The notes under the pieces: generated by a model | Seen by the model: the letters and a program-made list of their open reading frames with translations, nothing else | What the model was told of the DNA's origin: nothing | Database searches by the model: none | NCBI GenBank assembly: GCA_965205785.1 | Contig: OZ242188.1 | Location: 992,001 to 1,056,000, forward strand | Direction: 5' to 3' | Length of the DNA: 64,000 nucleotides | From: BJGV01 sp965205785 | GTDB taxonomy: Bacteria > Pseudomonadota > Gammaproteobacteria > Burkholderiales > Nitrosomonadaceae | In this document: positions 17,591 to 26,166 of the stretch, piece after piece | How the letters are laid out: the number at the start of each line of letters is the position of its first letter | Position numbering within the stretch: the stretch's first letter is position 1 | Position numbers and translations under genes: made by a program

Positions 17591-18655
17591 TTATTTAACT
17601 ATGGCTTTTAATTCGCCTTTAGTATATTTACTTGCGATGATATCAAGCATGATTGGCTTAATTTTACCCGCTTGTCCAGCACAACCAAACGCTTCAAAAC
17701 GTGCCTTGCATATTTCTTTTGCTGCATCAGTGGCATCTTTCAGAAACTTTCTTGGATCAAACCCACTCTTGTTATTTGATAGATGACGTCGGACTGCACC
17801 CGTCATAGCAAGACGAATATCAGTATCAATGTTTACTTTACGAACACCATGCTTGATACCTTCTTGAATTTCTTCTACAGGTACACCATAGGTTTCTTTC
17901 ATTTCCCCACCATATTCCCGGATAATATTAAGCCATTCTTGTGGAACTGAACTTGATCCATGCATAACCAAGTGTGTGTTTGGGATTCGTTTGTTGATTT
18001 CCTTAATGCGCTCGATGGCGAGAATATCGCCCGTTGGTTTGCGTGTAAATTTATAAGCGCCATGAGAAGTGCCGATAGCGATTGCTAATGCATCTACACT
18101 AGTTTTTTTAACAAAATCGGCAGCTTCTTCCGGGTCGGTCAACAATTGGTCATGTGTTAGTACCCCCTCTGCACCTTGACCATCTTCTTTTTCGCCCATA
18201 CCAGTTTCCAGTGATCCTAGGCAGCCCAGCTCGCCTTCAACCGATACACCAACCGCATGAGCCATTTCTACTACCTTAGCAGTGACTTCTACATTGTATT
18301 CGTAGGACGAAGGTGTTTTAGCATCAGCTTCTAATGATCCATCCATCATGACACTTGAAAATCCACTACGAATGGCATTTGCACAAACGGCTGGAGTGGC
18401 ACCATGATCCTGATGCATAACAACCGGTATATGTGGATAAGCCTCCACTGCAGCTGCAATAAGATGGCGCAGGAAGGCTTCGCCAGCATATTTTCGAGCT
18501 CCTGCAGAGCCCTGCATGATTACCGGGCTATTGCATTCATCAGCTGCTTGCATGATGGCCTGGACCTGTTCCAGATTATTAACATTAAAAGCAGGTAGGC
18601 CATAGCCGTTTTCTGCCGCGTGATCTAAAAGTTGTCTCATTGATACGAGTGCCAT
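17591..18655 (-). CDS. fba: Fructose-1,6-bisphosphate aldolase, class II
   Basis: Zinc-dependent aldolase that joins DHAP and GAP in gluconeogenesis and the Calvin cycle (also acting on sedoheptulose bisphosphate in CbbA-type enzymes). 354 residues. Zinc ligands are in HQDHGATP near residue 80 and MHGSSSVP near 235. The phosphate-binding loop NIDTDIRLAMTGAVRR is present. Start ATG at 18655 has a strong GGAGG site. It is the last gene of the minus-strand run tkt-gapA-pgk-pyk-fba. Confidence 0.97.
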   Translation of the reverse strand: MALVSMRQLLDHAAENGYGLPAFNVNNLEQVQAIMQAADECNSPVIMQGSAGARKYAGEAFLRHLIAAAVEAYPHIPVVMHQDHGATPAVCANAIRSGFSSVMMDGSLEADAKTPSSYEYNVEVTAKVVEMAHAVGVSVEGELGCLGSLETGMGEKEDGQGAEGVLTHDQLLTDPEEAADFVKKTSVDALAIAIGTSHGAYKFTRKPTGDILAIERIKEINKRIPNTHLVMHGSSSVPQEWLNIIREYGGEMKETYGVPVEEIQEGIKHGVRKVNIDTDIRLAMTGAVRRHLSNNKSGFDPRKFLKDATDAAKEICKARFEAFGCAGQAGKIKPIMLDIIASKYTKGELKAIVK

Positions 18656-18784
18656 TTAAGTGTCCTCCAAAAAAAGTATCTGTAACTATGAATCGTAGAT
18701 TTAGAGAATAGTATAGTTTAAAGTCAGGAAAATCCAATTAAAGCCAAGAAAAAAACTAATAAAATATATTTTTCTATTCGCTAT

Positions 18785-20233
18785 TTAATCTTTTATTTGA
18801 GTATTAACGTGTTCTCCTACTTTAACAATCTTCATGGTGTTTGTCCCACCTGCTTTACCTACCGGTTCACCAATAGTCATGAGTATTAGATCGCCTTTTT
18901 TTACTACGCCACGCTTAAGTAATTCGTTTTCTGCACGGTCCAGAATTATTTCTGGATCATGAAATTTACCACTAAAATTAACTGGATAGACCCCACGAAA
19001 CAACGTTACCTTGCGGCGGGTATCTACTAATGGGCTTAGTGCAAAAATTGGGACATTTGAGCTTTTTCGAGACATCAACATCGCTGTAAAGCCACTTTGT
19101 GTAAGTGCGGCAATAGCAGATATTTTTAGACTACCTGCAGTGAACATGGTGGCCCTAGCAATGGCCTCTTCGATTGTGTCTGGCATACCACCTTGCATTC
19201 GTCGAAGTTCAAGATTGCCTTGATATTCTTTTTCCGCTTCAAGACATACTCTGGCCATAGCTTCAACTGCTTCAACTGGGTACATACCAGAAGCAGACTC
19301 CGAAGACAGCATTACTGCATCAGTACCATCTAATACTGCATTTGCTACATCAGATACTTCTGCCCTAGTGGGGACCTGACTGGCAACCATTGATTCCATC
19401 ATCTGGGTAGCAGTTACTACTAGTTTGTTATTTGTACGGGCAGTACGGATCATGCGTTTTTGTAATGCTGGTACCGCTGCATCACCTACTTCTACAGAAA
19501 GGTCGCCTCGCGCTACCATGATGGCATCTGAAGCTTTTAAAATATCATCCAATTCAGCAATTGCTTCTTTCCGCTCAATTTTTGCCATCAGCAGACTTTT
19601 ACCGCCTGCTTGCTTCATTAGATCACGGGCTATGGACATGTCCTGGCCAGACCGTGGAAAGGACACTGCTAGATAATCTGCTTTAAATTCTGCGGCAGTG
19701 TTGATATCCACTATATCTTTATTTGTTAATGCAGGAGCACTAAGTCCACCTCCTTTGCGGTTGATACCTTTGTTGTTGGATAGTATCCCGCCTTGCTCAA
19801 CTGTACAATATACTTGGCGACCTTTAACTTTGGAAACATTTAATACAATGCGGCCATCATCTAACATAAGAATTGCACCAGATTCCACATCATTTGGTAG
19901 CTCCTTATAATCCAGGCCTACTCGTTCTTGATTTCCAAGATCACAGTCTGCATCCAGGATAAAAGCATCACCTGTTTGTAGGGATATGCTTCCATTTTCA
20001 AATTTTCCTATACGGATTTTTGGTCCCTGTAAATCTGCCAGTACCCCTATAGCGTGCCCTGAAGCTCGTGCCAGAGAACGAGTCAACTCAATAATTTCGA
20101 TATGTTCTTCCTTAGTTCCATGAGCAAAATTGATACGAACTACATCTACTCCAGCCTGAATCATACTTTCGAGAACTTTCGGATTACTGGATGCTGGACC
20201 AAGGGTTGCTACAATTTTTGTTCTTCGTAGCAT
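18785..20233 (-). CDS. pyk: Pyruvate kinase
   Basis: Converts PEP + ADP to pyruvate + ATP. 482 residues from the preferred ATG at 20233 (MLRRTKIVATLGPASS); an ATG 15 nt earlier would add MIRRQ but has no ribosome site. The active-site Lys is in LLMAKIERKEAI, and MVARGDLSVEVG and VVTATQMMESM are canonical. The C-terminal allosteric domain is complete. Lies between pgk and fba on the same strand. Confidence 0.97.
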   Translation of the reverse strand: MLRRTKIVATLGPASSNPKVLESMIQAGVDVVRINFAHGTKEEHIEIIELTRSLARASGHAIGVLADLQGPKIRIGKFENGSISLQTGDAFILDADCDLGNQERVGLDYKELPNDVESGAILMLDDGRIVLNVSKVKGRQVYCTVEQGGILSNNKGINRKGGGLSAPALTNKDIVDINTAAEFKADYLAVSFPRSGQDMSIARDLMKQAGGKSLLMAKIERKEAIAELDDILKASDAIMVARGDLSVEVGDAAVPALQKRMIRTARTNNKLVVTATQMMESMVASQVPTRAEVSDVANAVLDGTDAVMLSSESASGMYPVEAVEAMARVCLEAEKEYQGNLELRRMQGGMPDTIEEAIARATMFTAGSLKISAIAALTQSGFTAMLMSRKSSNVPIFALSPLVDTRRKVTLFRGVYPVNFSGKFHDPEIILDRAENELLKRGVVKKGDLILMTIGEPVGKAGGTNTMKIVKVGEHVNTQIKD

Positions 20234-20290
20234 TTGTCTTCGAATCATATTTAATATAAATATAAAAAAGGGCTAAGTATTTAGCGTATA

Positions 20291-21469
20291 TTAGTTTGCG
20301 CGTTCTTCAAGTATTTCTACTGCGGGTAATTTTTTACCTTCTAGGAATTCTAGAAATGCGCCGCCAGCAGTAGAGATATAAGAAATTTTGTCATAGATAT
20401 TGTATTTCTGGATTGCTGCAATTGTGTCACCACCACCAGCAAGAGTGAAGGCTGAAGTGTTTGCTATAGCTGTAGCAATGGTTTTGGTACCAGATCCGAA
20501 TTGATCAAATTCAAACACTCCAACTGGGCCATTCCATACTACTGTTCCAGCTTTCATAATGATATCGGCTAATTCTTGAGCACTTTTTGGCCCAATATCA
20601 AAAATCATTTCTTCGTCAGTAACTTTACCTGAATCCTTTAGTACTGCAGGTTCATTCGCGTCGAATTTTTTTCCGACTACAACATCTACAGCTATAGGTA
20701 TCGAAGCATTTCGTTTAGCCATTTTATCCATTAAATCTTTAGCAGTAGAAACCAAATCATCTTCACATAAAGAATTTCCAATATTCTTACCAGTAGCCTT
20801 TAGAAAAGTATTAGCGATACCGCCACCTACTACTAATTGGTCTACTTTTTTGGATAAAGATTCAAGCACAGTCAGTTTTGTCGAAACTTTGGAACCACCT
20901 ACAATAGCAACCATAGGTCGCGTAGGATCCAATAGGGCTTTAGTTAATGCACTTAATTCTTCAGTCAACAATATTCCGGCACAGGCTATAGGAGCATATC
21001 TGGCGATACCATGAGTGGAAGCTTGTGCACGATGTGCGGTACCAAAGGCGTCCATTACGAACACGTCGCAGAGCTTGGCATATTTTTGTGCAGTTTCTTC
21101 AGAATTTTTCTTTTCACCTCTATTAAAGCGGCAATTTTCTAATACTACAAGATTGCTATCCTTAACTTCAAACCCACCTTCGACCCAGTCCTTAATTAAA
21201 TGAACTGGTTTATTTAAACGTGCCGATATATTTTCAGCAACAGGCTTTAGGGAGTTTTCTTCAGACCATACACCTTCTTCAGGACGACCCAAGTGTGAGG
21301 TTACCATTACCCTGGCCCCCTGTTTCAGACAGTAATCTATGGTAGACATAGAAGCGGTAATACGTGCATCAGATGTTACTACGCCATCTTTGATTGGTAC
21401 GTTAAGGTCAGAACGAATGAATACTCGTTTATTTTTCAGATTAAGGTCAGTAAGTTTAATGACTGGCAT
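20291..21469 (-). CDS. pgk: Phosphoglycerate kinase
   Basis: Transfers phosphate between 1,3-bisphosphoglycerate and ADP. 392 residues from ATG 21469 (MPVIKLTDLNLKNKRVFIR); the open frame continues upstream to 21526 but the added residues are not PGK-like. Substrate-binding RSDLNVP and GRPEEG, the hinge VVGGGIANTF and the nucleotide loop AGGGDTIAAI are all present. The gene belongs to the Calvin/glycolysis cluster. Confidence 0.97.
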   Translation of the reverse strand: MPVIKLTDLNLKNKRVFIRSDLNVPIKDGVVTSDARITASMSTIDYCLKQGARVMVTSHLGRPEEGVWSEENSLKPVAENISARLNKPVHLIKDWVEGGFEVKDSNLVVLENCRFNRGEKKNSEETAQKYAKLCDVFVMDAFGTAHRAQASTHGIARYAPIACAGILLTEELSALTKALLDPTRPMVAIVGGSKVSTKLTVLESLSKKVDQLVVGGGIANTFLKATGKNIGNSLCEDDLVSTAKDLMDKMAKRNASIPIAVDVVVGKKFDANEPAVLKDSGKVTDEEMIFDIGPKSAQELADIIMKAGTVVWNGPVGVFEFDQFGSGTKTIATAIANTSAFTLAGGGDTIAAIQKYNIYDKISYISTAGGAFLEFLEGKKLPAVEILEERAN

Positions 21470-21557
21470 AGCTGATCCAAATATATTTGGTAAGAAAAAT
21501 ATCTTGAAGTTTGTTACTACAGACAATGTCTAAGTATGTAGCATAAATAAGAAAGCA

Positions 21558-21576
21558 GGGGATGAGCCTCCCCCCC
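21558..21576 (-). terminator. Weak hairpin between gapA and pgk
   Basis: On the minus strand GGGG (from the C7 run at 21570-21576) can pair with CCCC (21558-21561), followed by a T-rich but broken tract. It may attenuate transcription from gapA into pgk. Evidence is modest. Confidence 0.35.
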
Positions 21577-21599
21577 ACCTAGAAATTTTTACTATGTAA

Positions 21600-22601
21600 C
21601 TATTTGGCTATTACTCGTGCCATTTCAAGAATTTTACTGGAATATCCCCATTCATTGTCATACCAAGAGACAACCTTTACAAATGTTTTGTCTAGGGACA
21701 TGCCTGCATCCGCATCAAAAATAGATACGCAACTCTCACCCCGAAAGTCAGTAGAAACAACTTTTTGATCAGTATAGCCAAGTACACCATTCATGCTTCC
21801 TTCAGATGCTTTTTTCATGGCTGCACAGACTTCGTCATAGGTGGCTTCTTTGTCCAACTCAACAGTGAGATCCACAACTGAAACATCTGAAGTTGGAACA
21901 CGGAATGCCATACCAGTAAGTTTTTTGTTCAATTCCGGGATAACCACTCCTACAGCTTTAGCAGCACCAGTTGAAGATGGGATAATGTTTTCAAGAATAC
22001 CGCGCCCTCCACGCCAATCTTTGTTAGAAGGACCGTCAACAGTTTTTTGGGTGGCTGTGGCAGCATGTACAGTGGTCATCAGACCACGTTTAATGCCAAA
22101 GTTGTCGTTTAGTACTTTGGCGACGGGCGCAAGACAGTTAGTTGTACAAGAAGCATTGGAAATAATAGCTTCACCAGCATAGGTTGTGTCATTCACTCCA
22201 CAGACAAACATAGGTGTACCATCCTTAGAAGGAGCCGACATAATTACTTTCTTTGCACCTGCAGTAATATGCTTTTCACAAGTTTCTTTAGTAAGAAAGA
22301 GCCCGGTAGATTCAATAACAATATCCGCGCCTACCTCATTCCATTTAAGCTCTGCGGGATCTTTAATAGCGGTCAAACGAATTTTTTTACCGTTGACTAC
22401 AAGAGTATTATTACCTTCTATCTTGACCTCGCCTTTGAAGCGCCCATGTACTGAGTCATGTGTTAGCATGTATGCTAAATAATCTGGCTCGAGCAAATCG
22501 TTGATAGCAACGACATCGATGTCTTTAAAATCTTGGACCGCTGCACGAAATACCATACGTCCAATACGGCCAAATCCATTTATACCGACTTTAATTGTCA
22601 T
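21600..22601 (-). CDS. gapA: Glyceraldehyde-3-phosphate dehydrogenase, type I
   Basis: Interconverts GAP and 1,3-bisphosphoglycerate with NAD(P). 333 residues, normal length. The NAD loop NGFGRIGRMVFRAA starts the protein, the catalytic Cys is in SNASCTTNCLAPV near residue 150, and the C-terminal WYDNEWGYS is intact. ATG at 22601 is preceded by AAGGGG. In autotrophs this copy often serves the Calvin cycle (CbbG); cofactor preference cannot be fixed from sequence here. Confidence 0.97.
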   Translation of the reverse strand: MTIKVGINGFGRIGRMVFRAAVQDFKDIDVVAINDLLEPDYLAYMLTHDSVHGRFKGEVKIEGNNTLVVNGKKIRLTAIKDPAELKWNEVGADIVIESTGLFLTKETCEKHITAGAKKVIMSAPSKDGTPMFVCGVNDTTYAGEAIISNASCTTNCLAPVAKVLNDNFGIKRGLMTTVHAATATQKTVDGPSNKDWRGGRGILENIIPSSTGAAKAVGVVIPELNKKLTGMAFRVPTSDVSVVDLTVELDKEATYDEVCAAMKKASEGSMNGVLGYTDQKVVSTDFRGESCVSIFDADAGMSLDKTFVKVVSWYDNEWGYSSKILEMARVIAK

Positions 22602-22670
22602 ATTGAAAGCCCCTTGAATAAAAAAAGTTTAAACTATAGTGGACAAAAATCTTATGCCACTTAACCAAAA

Positions 22671-24686
22671 TTAGATTATATTTTTAACCGCCTTCACAAC
22701 ATTATCTACAGTGAAGCCAAAGTGTTTGAATAGGTCACTAGCAGGTGCAGATTCGCCAAAAGTGGTCATTCCTACTACTGCTCCTTCAAGCCCTACATAT
22801 TTGTGCCAGTAATCTGCTGTGCCTGCTTCCACTGCAACGCGTTTTACACCATTCAGAAGTACGCTGTCTTTATAGGCTTGATTCTGTCGGTCAAATAAAC
22901 TAGTACATGGCATTGAAACAACTCTGACTTTGATGCCTGATTCGTTCAATGCTTGCTGCGCACTCATGGCCAATCCTATTTCTGAGCCAGTTGCAATAAT
23001 TATAGCCTGTGGTTTCCCGCCTGCCGCCTCTGACAGAATGTAGCCGCCTTTGTCAATCAACTTAATTGTTGCAGCATTACGTTTCTGGAAAGGTAGGTTT
23101 TGACGGCTAAAAATAAGAGTTGACGGACCATCTTTACGCTCAATTGAACGTGCCCAGGCTACTGTTGATTCGACAGAATCGCATGGGCGCCATACATCCA
23201 TGTTGGGAATGAATCGAAGCGTTGCGGTTTGTTCTATTGGTTGGTGTGTTGGTCCGTCTTCACCTAGGCCAATTGAGTCGTGCGTAAACACAAATAGATT
23301 ACGTATTTTCATCAGAGCTGCCATTCGCAGGGCATTACGGGCATATTCTGAGAACATAAGGAATGTAGCGCCGTAAGGTATTATGCTGCCATGCAATGAT
23401 AATCCATTCATTATTGCACTCATGCCAAATTCACGTACGCCATAATAAATATAGTTGCCACCGGTTTCATGACTAACACCTTTAGAACCAGACCATAGAG
23501 TAAGATTGGATCCTGCCAGATCAGCAGAACCACCTACTAGCTCTGGTAAAACAGGGGCTAAACCCTCAATAGCATTTTGTGAAGCTTTGCGGCTTGCAAT
23601 GGTCTCTTCTTTATCATTGACTTGATTAATAATTTTTTCTGCATGTTCATACCATTTGTCTGGGAGATCCCCTGCTATGCGGCGTTTGAATTCAGCAGCT
23701 TCACTTGGATATTTTTTTGAGTATTCATCAAGTTTATGAGTCCATTCATCTTCTATCTTTTTACCTTTGGCACGAGCATCCCATACGTCATAGATTTCTT
23801 TCGGTATGTCGAACGGTGAGTGATCCCAGCCTATGTGCGGACGTGAAGCAGCTATTTCTGCTTCACCTAGCGCTGCTCCGTGAACTTCGTGGGTTCCTGC
23901 TTTATTAGGAGAGCCCATACCTATTACAGTCTTGCAGCAAATCATTGAAGGTTTTTCGCTTGTTTGTTTGGCATTCTCAATAGCTGCTTCGATTGCTGCA
24001 GGATCGTGACCATTGACATCAGGCACTACATGCCATCCATAAGCCTCAAAGCGTTTAGGAGTATCGTCACTAAACCAGCCCTCTACGTGGCCATCTATCG
24101 AAATACCATTATCATCATAAAAGCAGATTAATTTGCCAAGTCCTAGTGTTCCTGCCAAAGAACAGGCTTCATGGGAGATTCCCTCCATAAGACAACCATC
24201 ACCAAGGAATGCATAGCTGTAATGATTAACAATATCTAAACCTGGGCGATTAAATTCGGAAGCAAGAATCTTTTCTGCTAAGGCCATACCTACAGCATTT
24301 GTAATACCTTGGCCTAAAGGCCCAGTCGTAGTCTCGACACCAGGTGTGTAACCATATTCCGGGTGACCAGGAGTTTTGGAGTGGAGTTGACGGAATTGCT
24401 TTATATCCTCTATTGATAAATCATACCCGGTAAGGTGTAAAAGCGCATAAATTAGCATTGAGCCATGTCCATTAGACAAAACGAAACGGTCTCGGTCTGC
24501 CCAATTAGGATTAGCAGGGTTATGCCGCAGATGGTGAATCCATAGTACTTCGGCAATTTCAGACATACCCATTGGCATTCCAGGGTGCCCAGAATTGGCT
24601 TTTTGCACAGCATCCATTGCTAATGCACGAACAGCACTAGTTAGGTTTTTGAACACTGGTGGGTCAAAATCTTTAAATGTTCCCAT
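22671..24686 (-). CDS. tkt: Transketolase
   Basis: Thiamine-diphosphate enzyme moving two-carbon units in the pentose-phosphate and Calvin cycles. 671 residues from ATG 24686; a GTG lies 6 nt upstream. Motifs: GHPGMPMG, the TPP/Mg segment GDGCLMEGISHE, and GEDGPTHQPIE in the pyrimidine-binding part. It is the promoter-proximal gene of tkt-gapA-pgk-pyk-fba. Confidence 0.97.
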   Translation of the reverse strand: MGTFKDFDPPVFKNLTSAVRALAMDAVQKANSGHPGMPMGMSEIAEVLWIHHLRHNPANPNWADRDRFVLSNGHGSMLIYALLHLTGYDLSIEDIKQFRQLHSKTPGHPEYGYTPGVETTTGPLGQGITNAVGMALAEKILASEFNRPGLDIVNHYSYAFLGDGCLMEGISHEACSLAGTLGLGKLICFYDDNGISIDGHVEGWFSDDTPKRFEAYGWHVVPDVNGHDPAAIEAAIENAKQTSEKPSMICCKTVIGMGSPNKAGTHEVHGAALGEAEIAASRPHIGWDHSPFDIPKEIYDVWDARAKGKKIEDEWTHKLDEYSKKYPSEAAEFKRRIAGDLPDKWYEHAEKIINQVNDKEETIASRKASQNAIEGLAPVLPELVGGSADLAGSNLTLWSGSKGVSHETGGNYIYYGVREFGMSAIMNGLSLHGSIIPYGATFLMFSEYARNALRMAALMKIRNLFVFTHDSIGLGEDGPTHQPIEQTATLRFIPNMDVWRPCDSVESTVAWARSIERKDGPSTLIFSRQNLPFQKRNAATIKLIDKGGYILSEAAGGKPQAIIIATGSEIGLAMSAQQALNESGIKVRVVSMPCTSLFDRQNQAYKDSVLLNGVKRVAVEAGTADYWHKYVGLEGAVVGMTTFGESAPASDLFKHFGFTVDNVVKAVKNII

Positions 24687-24849
24687 GGACACAAACTCCC
24701 TTGCTCAACAAATAAATTAAGAAAAATATCCAGCAGCACATCTGTAAAAACAGTGTGACAATATTTGACTGGGTAAAGGGAGTATTATGGCTTAAGAAGC
24801 GAAGCCAGACAACCACGATGAACCAATTTTAAGGGACTTTTGTGTAATA

Positions 24850-26100
24850 TCAGTGGCTTCGTAGTTTGATGCCTAATAGTTTGAGTTTTCGATAAAGATG
24901 CGTACGTTCTAACCCCGCCCGCTCTGCTACTCGAGTCATATTGCCCCTTTCATGGTCAATTAACTGTTCAAAATATGACTTTTCAAATAAATCACGGGCT
25001 TCCCGCAAATGCATATTAATCGGAATATTGGGAACAGATTGCACCGGTATTGGTACTGCAAGGATATTTTTTACGTCATCAGCTGAAATTTCCTTACCCG
25101 TACAGGTCAGTGCCAAAGAGCGTACCGTTCCAGTAAGTTGCATTAAATTGCCAGGCCAATCATAGTTGCGCAAGGCGTTAAGTGCAGCAGTATTAAACTG
25201 TTGAAGAGATGCATCTCCTGATTCAATACAATGCGAAAGAATTTGGTTGGCAAGTTCAGGAATATCTTCTCTATGTGCCCTTAACGCAGGGACATTGATA
25301 CAAAGTCCACTTAAAGCCTCATACAATTTTGGATCGTATTCACCTTGAGCTGTTAGTTGTGCTAGTGGTAGGGAGCTTGCACATACAAGACGAACATTGT
25401 ATTTCTCGAGTTTACTTAGTAGTTTTAGTAAACCTTTTTGTTCTAGCCCATTTAGGTTGCCAATTTCTTTTAGAAATAACAGTCCGTCTCTTGCTTGTTC
25501 AAGTAAATTAAATGGAGCGTCCGATAGTGATATAAACGTATCAGGTTCTATCCATGGTGTGTTAGATCGATGAAGGAAATGGGCACATAATTCTGTTCCT
25601 GCTCCTTGTTCCCCGGTAAGAAGTAGTGGTGTTTTTAAGTTAGATATCTGTTCCAGTCTTTTTTTTAGGTCTGCGATCAATGGCCCTTTTCCAAGACTAG
25701 CAAGTGAAAGGGTTGAGGAAAGCTTACTTTGACCCCCACGTAATGCTTGTCCTACCGTACTTAATAACATTTGTAATGGCACAGGTTTTTCTAGATAACC
25801 AAAAGCTCCAATACGGGTTGCTTCAACTGCAGTTGCTATGGTGCCATGTCCTGACATTACTACTACAGGCATAGTTAGTAACCCGTTGCTTGCCCATTCT
25901 TTCAGCAGAGTGACACCGTCTGTATCTGGCATCCAAATATCAAGAAGTACCAGATCAGGGCGTGATTTGTTTCGCCAAACACGCGCTTGTTCCGCACTTT
26001 CTGCTAGCGCTACATGGTAACCCTCATCACGTAAGATTTCAGATAGTAGCTCACGTATGCCAATTTCATCATCGACAACTAGTATTGTATTGTTGGTCAT
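24850..26100 (-). CDS. ntrX: NtrX-type response regulator with degenerate AAA+ domain
   Basis: Response regulator paired with NtrY. The receiver (1-120) has its phospho-Asp at D54 in LLDIWMP and the Lys in YLEKP. The central sigma-54-activator domain is abnormal: the Walker A reads GEQGAGTE (residues 163-170) without the essential Lys, the stretch where GAFTGA should be is missing, and the Walker B reads FLKEIG instead of FLDEIG. A Fis-type helix-turn-helix (GNMTRVAERAGLERTHLYRKL) ends the protein. It should bind DNA and be phosphorylated but not remodel sigma-54 polymerase. Last gene of the def-fmt-rsmB operon. Length 416 is shorter than most NtrX. Confidence 0.9.
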   Translation of the reverse strand: MTNNTILVVDDEIGIRELLSEILRDEGYHVALAESAEQARVWRNKSRPDLVLLDIWMPDTDGVTLLKEWASNGLLTMPVVVMSGHGTIATAVEATRIGAFGYLEKPVPLQMLLSTVGQALRGGQSKLSSTLSLASLGKGPLIADLKKRLEQISNLKTPLLLTGEQGAGTELCAHFLHRSNTPWIEPDTFISLSDAPFNLLEQARDGLLFLKEIGNLNGLEQKGLLKLLSKLEKYNVRLVCASSLPLAQLTAQGEYDPKLYEALSGLCINVPALRAHREDIPELANQILSHCIESGDASLQQFNTAALNALRNYDWPGNLMQLTGTVRSLALTCTGKEISADDVKNILAVPIPVQSVPNIPINMHLREARDLFEKSYFEQLIDHERGNMTRVAERAGLERTHLYRKLKLLGIKLRSH

Positions 26101-26166
26101 AATTATAAAATTTACTTTTTCATTGTATATAATGAGATATTTTTAAAGGGACTTAGTTGATTATGA

